Assembly: GCA_041905785.1 (NCBI GenBank)
Contig: JAYRKJ010000010.1
Span: 62,001 to 126,000 of the forward strand
Reading direction: 5' to 3'
Source of the DNA: Roseateles_B sp041905785
GTDB taxonomy: Bacteria; Pseudomonadota; Gammaproteobacteria; Burkholderiales; Burkholderiaceae_C
DNA length: 64,000 nt
Part shown: positions 61,317 through 64,000 of the stretch, piece after piece
Layout: each line of letters starts with the position of its first letter
Position numbering within the stretch: position 1 is the stretch's first letter
Made by a program: the position numbers and the translations under genes
Notes under the pieces: generated by a model
Databases searched by the model: none
The model's input: only the letters and a program-made list of their open reading frames with translations
Told to the model about the DNA's origin: nothing

Positions 61317-61606
61317 CGATCAAGCCGGGCGAGGCCCTGGCTCGGCAATCCGTGGCTGATCCTCTTCGAACCAGCTGGGACCCCCTGAACACAGCCCGGG
61401 CGGAGCGGTCGCGGGGACCGCAGATGCCGGCCACGCACATGGATCACGGATCTGGGTCGCGGATTCCTGGCTTCGCCGGGGGGCCGCCCTGTTCCTCTCA
61501 GGGCGGCCGGGGCCGTGTCGTGATGACAGCTTGTAGATGAGAGTGTGCGTTTGGCGTCCAGGCGGCGCCAATCCTCCTAAAGGGGGAAGCGCGGATCAGG
61601 CCGGGA
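61317..61606. other. Intergenic spacer, no gene recognised
   Basis: About 290 bases between the terminator and the YgjP-like gene. Tested by eye for tRNA, SRP, tmRNA and 6S features; none seen. It contains the 10-base stem hairpin listed separately. Confidence 0.4.
61482..61508. repeat. Hairpin with perfect 10-base arms
   Basis: GGCCGCCCTG, seven-base loop, CAGGGCGGCC, preceded by GGCTTCGCCGGGG. It resembles the palindromic elements elsewhere in the window. No T-tract. Confidence 0.6.
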
Positions 61607-62572
61607 TCATTCGTTGAAATTGGGCAGTGCCGCGCACCGCAGCTGCTGGCGGGCCAGCTCATAGTCCGGGAGCACCGCGGCCACCACGGCCCAGAAGCGC
61701 GGGCTGTGATTCATTTCATGCAGATGGGCCAGCTCGTGCACCACCACGTAGTCGATGGTGGCGGGCTCGAAATGGATCAGCCGCCAGTTCAGACGCACCG
61801 AACCATCGACGCTGGCACTGCCCCACCGGGTCTGGGCCGAGGACAGCCGCAGGCGGCTGATGCGCACGCCCATTTGCGCCGCGAAATGCGCGCAGCGCTG
61901 GGTGAACAGGCTGCGGGCCTCGGCTTGCAGCCAGCTCAGCACCGCATCGCGGATCTGCTCGGGCGCGGCTTGCTGCGGCAGCCCCAGGAACAAGGTCTGG
62001 CGCGGCACGCTGGCCAGGCTGGACTGGGGATCGGCCAGGCCGGAATCCAGGCGCGCCTTGAGCGGCAGGCGTGCCGCCGAGGGATCCAGCACGATGATCA
62101 GATCCTGGCCCAAGTAGGGCACGACGCAGCCGTCGGCCCAGCGGATCTGCGCCGCAGCCAGGCGCTCGCTGCGCTCCTGCTGCTCCCGCAGCTTGCGCAG
62201 GATCCAGTCCGCCTTGTGCTGCAAGGCGCGCTCGATTTCGCCCACGGGCACCCATTTGGGCGCACTGACCCGCAACCCTGCCTCGCTGATGGTGAAGCCG
62301 ATGCTGCGGCGCCGCGCCCGGCGCAGTTGATAGCTCACGGGCTCGCTGCCCAGCAGCACGCTGCGCACCGGCGCTCCCGCCTCTGGCGCAGACGGCGAGG
62401 GCGGAGGCGACGGCGGTCTCTGGGTGCGCGGCGCTTGTCGGCGCGGGCGCTGAGCCTCGGGGCTCGCCGGGGAAGCCGAAGGGGCCGAAGCCGCCGAAGA
62501 CGGCGCCTCGGACTCACGCTCGAACAGCGAGAGTTGGACGTACTGGAAGAGGCCGGCCAGGCGGTGCAGCAT
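61607..62572 (-). CDS. YgjP/DUF45-type zinc metallopeptidase
   Basis: 321 residues. The HEXXH motif HELAHLHEMNHSPRFW near 284 with the following NHSxxFW is diagnostic of the DUF45/YgjP-like family. A Pro/Ser/Ala-rich low-complexity stretch (about 20-65) precedes the conserved core. It is cytoplasmic and of unknown substrate. The ATG at 62572 is preferred to a TTG three codons upstream. It follows plsC by 25 bases on the same strand. Confidence 0.9.
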   Translation of the reverse strand: MLHRLAGLFQYVQLSLFERESEAPSSAASAPSASPASPEAQRPRRQAPRTQRPPSPPPSPSAPEAGAPVRSVLLGSEPVSYQLRRARRRSIGFTISEAGLRVSAPKWVPVGEIERALQHKADWILRKLREQQERSERLAAAQIRWADGCVVPYLGQDLIIVLDPSAARLPLKARLDSGLADPQSSLASVPRQTLFLGLPQQAAPEQIRDAVLSWLQAEARSLFTQRCAHFAAQMGVRISRLRLSSAQTRWGSASVDGSVRLNWRLIHFEPATIDYVVVHELAHLHEMNHSPRFWAVVAAVLPDYELARQQLRCAALPNFNE

Positions 62573-62597
62573 GGCCGCCAAGTTTACGGGTGGAACC

Positions 62598-63389
62598 TCA
62601 GCCCCGCGAGGGGGCCGCCACGCCCCCCGCGGCCTGCTGCTGGTAGGCCTCGGGATCCAGGCGACGCATCTCGGACTCGATCCAGTCCTCCACCTGCTTC
62701 ATCAGCTCGGCCGGATCGCGGCCCACCGAGGCGATGGGCTGGCCGATGGAGATGTCCACCACGCCAGGGCGCAGCAGGAAGCTCTTGCGCGGCCAGCAGC
62801 GCGCCGAGGTGGCGGCAATGGGCACCACCGGCACGCCCGTGGCCACGGCCAGGCGCGTGCCGCCGCTCTTGTAGTCGCCCTTCTGGCCGCGGGCAATGCG
62901 CGTCCCCTCGGGGAACATGATCACCCAGTTGCCCAGCTCGGCCATGCGCTTGCCTTGCCTGAGCACCTTGGCCCAGGCTTCGGAGCGGCGACCGCGGTCA
63001 ATGTGGATCATGTCCATGCGCGCCATGGCCCAGCCAAAGAAGGGCACATAGAGCAGCTCCCGCTTGAACACATAGGCCATGGGGTGGGTCATGATCGCCG
63101 GGTAGGCGAAGGTCTCCCAGGTGCTCTGGTGCTTGGACAGCAGGATCACCGCGTTCTTGCGGTCGGCCCGGCTGGGCAGGTGCTCCATGCCCTGCACGCG
63201 GTACCTGACGCCGCAGATCACCTTGGCGCCCCAGATCGCCAGCGCAAGCCAGCGTGCGCAGGTCCAGTAGACCTTGTCGCCCCGCACGAACAAGGACAGC
63301 AGCACCGCGAACAGGGCCCAGGGGATGACGGTGACGATCAGGAAAAGGATAAAGATCAGCGAGCGGATCGCCGACAGCAGCAGGCTCAA
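62598..63389 (-). CDS. plsC: 1-acyl-sn-glycerol-3-phosphate acyltransferase
   Basis: 263 residues. Two membrane helices at the start (RSLIFILFLIVTVIPWALFA) precede the acyltransferase motifs: block I KHQSTWETF, with Glu in place of the usual Asp of HX4D, block II around GWAMARMDMIHIDR, block III FPEGTRIARGQ and block IV VPVVPIA. It adds the second acyl chain to make phosphatidic acid. The start overlaps the gmhB-like gene by four bases. Its stop codon lies within a CAGCCCC-GCGA-GGGGGC block. Confidence 0.93.
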   Translation of the reverse strand: MSLLLSAIRSLIFILFLIVTVIPWALFAVLLSLFVRGDKVYWTCARWLALAIWGAKVICGVRYRVQGMEHLPSRADRKNAVILLSKHQSTWETFAYPAIMTHPMAYVFKRELLYVPFFGWAMARMDMIHIDRGRRSEAWAKVLRQGKRMAELGNWVIMFPEGTRIARGQKGDYKSGGTRLAVATGVPVVPIAATSARCWPRKSFLLRPGVVDISIGQPIASVGRDPAELMKQVEDWIESEMRRLDPEAYQQQAAGGVAAPSRG

Positions 63390-64000
63390 TTCAAGTCTCC
63401 GGGAACGGTGGTGGGAGGCAGCTGTTCGCCGCGGGCATCTGCCCTGGCGCGCCGCTCTTCTTGGATCAGGTGCTCGGCAAAGCTGGCCAGGTTGTCATGC
63501 AGCCGGGCGCCCGGCACCTGGGCCAGCTGGGCCTGGATCTGGTTTTCGTCGGCCAGGCCCAGACGCTCGCCGCGCAGCAGGTGCGGGATGCAGCCGGCTG
63601 CCTGCGCCGTCTGCAGGTCCTTCAGGCTGGCGCCGACAAGGTGCACCTGGGCCAGGTCCACGTTGAAGCGCTCGCCGATCTGGGTGACCAGACCCGGCAG
63701 CGGCTTGCGGCAGGTGCAGCCCTCGTCCGGCGCGTGCGGGCAAAAGAAGACGGCGTCCAGGCGTCCGCCCTTCTCCGCCAGCAGCTGGTTGAGCCGCTGG
63801 TGCACCGCGTTGAGCGAGGCCATGTCCAGCAGGCCGCGGCCGATGCCGGGCTGGTTGGTGGCCATCACCGTGTGCCAGCCGGCGTGATTGAGTCGTGCCA
63901 CCGCCTCCAGCGCCCCGGGCAGGGGCTCCAGTTCGTCGACCGACTTGACGTGGTCGTCGCGGAAGCGGTTGATCGTCCCGTCTCGCCCCAGGATGACGAG
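63386..64000 (-). CDS. gmhB: GmhB-like HAD phosphatase, 5' end outside window
   Basis: About 204 codons visible; the reading frame runs off the window edge, so the start is missing. VMATNQPGIGRG, FFCPHAPDEGCTCRKPLPGL (Cys-rich zinc loop) and VHLVGASLKDLQTAQAAG match heptose-1,7-bisphosphate 7-phosphatase. HAD motif I reads LVILGRDGTINRF: the first catalytic Asp position is Gly. It is followed by plsC with an ATGA overlap. It would serve LPS inner-core heptose synthesis if active. Confidence 0.85.
   Translation of the reverse strand, partial: LVILGRDGTINRFRDDHVKSVDELEPLPGALEAVARLNHAGWHTVMATNQPGIGRGLLDMASLNAVHQRLNQLLAEKGGRLDAVFFCPHAPDEGCTCRKPLPGLVTQIGERFNVDLAQVHLVGASLKDLQTAQAAGCIPHLLRGERLGLADENQIQAQLAQVPGARLHDNLASFAEHLIQEERRARADARGEQLPPTTVPGDLN

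Noticed and set aside
61317..61606. Possible structured RNA between the MBL and YgjP-like genes
   Set aside because: Only one isolated GC-rich hairpin; none of the conserved parts of tRNA, SRP RNA, tmRNA or 6S RNA could be found.

Overview
This 64 kb window is a chromosomal stretch of a very GC-rich Gram-negative bacterium. Gene content and protein style point to Betaproteobacteria, order Burkholderiales, possibly near Rubrivivax, Leptothrix or Roseateles; this is an inference from family resemblance, not a search. Supporting signs are the bioA-bioF-bioD-bioB order, a TonB-dependent receptor, an FtsX-type ABC exporter, leucine-degradation genes and GC-rich palindromes just downstream of several stop codons. 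No rRNA, tRNA, CRISPR array, transposase or phage gene was seen, so this looks like core and accessory chromosome rather than an island.

Layout. 1-7.8 kb: tail of a MauG-type di-haem peroxidase, a GNAT-like acyltransferase, alanine dehydrogenase with its terminator, a caspase/gingipain-like (C25) protein with a small partner gene, a VOC protein, an unknown coiled-coil protein and a periplasmic solute-binding protein. 7.9-19.7 kb: a leucine/isovalerate degradation cluster (liuE, liuD, liuC, liuB) on the minus strand. A complete bioAFDB biotin operon lies inside it, and a vapBC toxin-antitoxin pair sits between liuB and liuC. A divergent TetR regulator with two matching candidate operators closes the cluster. 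19.8-24.7 kb: chalcone-isomerase-like protein, a phenol-degradation-type outer membrane protein and a TonB receptor, with two terminators back to back. 25-28.2 kb: copper homeostasis (copZ, divergent copA-cueR) with two MerR-type promoters of 19-bp spacing.

28.3-35.3 kb: an orphan GspE/PilB-like ATPase followed by a degenerate signalling protein, then pirin, DoxX, azoreductase, a divergent LysR regulator with a perfect operator palindrome, and a secreted TonB-C-domain protein. 35.5-41.7 kb: a thiamine operon (thiC, thiO, thiS, thiG, thiD-thiE fusion) behind a TPP riboswitch. 41.7-47.4 kb: D-threonine-aldolase-like enzyme, SGNH-like protein, EamA transporter, a CAP-domain lipoprotein with a hexanucleotide repeat, a 2OG-Fe(II) oxygenase, a tiny secreted twin-CX3C peptide, and a membrane-anchored glutaredoxin flanked by two related hairpins.

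47.5-59.6 kb: a large S9 peptidase, an HEXXH lipoprotein, a carboxylesterase, and a two-component system (NtrC-type regulator and kinase). That system diverges from an HlyD/ABC/FtsX export operon preceded by a near-consensus sigma-54 promoter and a perfect 16-bp upstream palindrome. 59.7-64 kb: a LiuR-like MerR regulator divergent from an MBL-fold hydrolase, then a YgjP-like metallopeptidase, plsC and a gmhB-like gene cut by the window edge.

The most unusual items are the twin-CX3C peptide with its glutaredoxin neighbour, the cytoplasmic C25-like protein with an 81-residue partner, the in-frame palindromic insertion in bioA, the biotin operon nested in the biotin-dependent leucine pathway, and the complete sigma-54 circuit for the ABC exporter. 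All functions are inferred by reading motifs; no database search was run.
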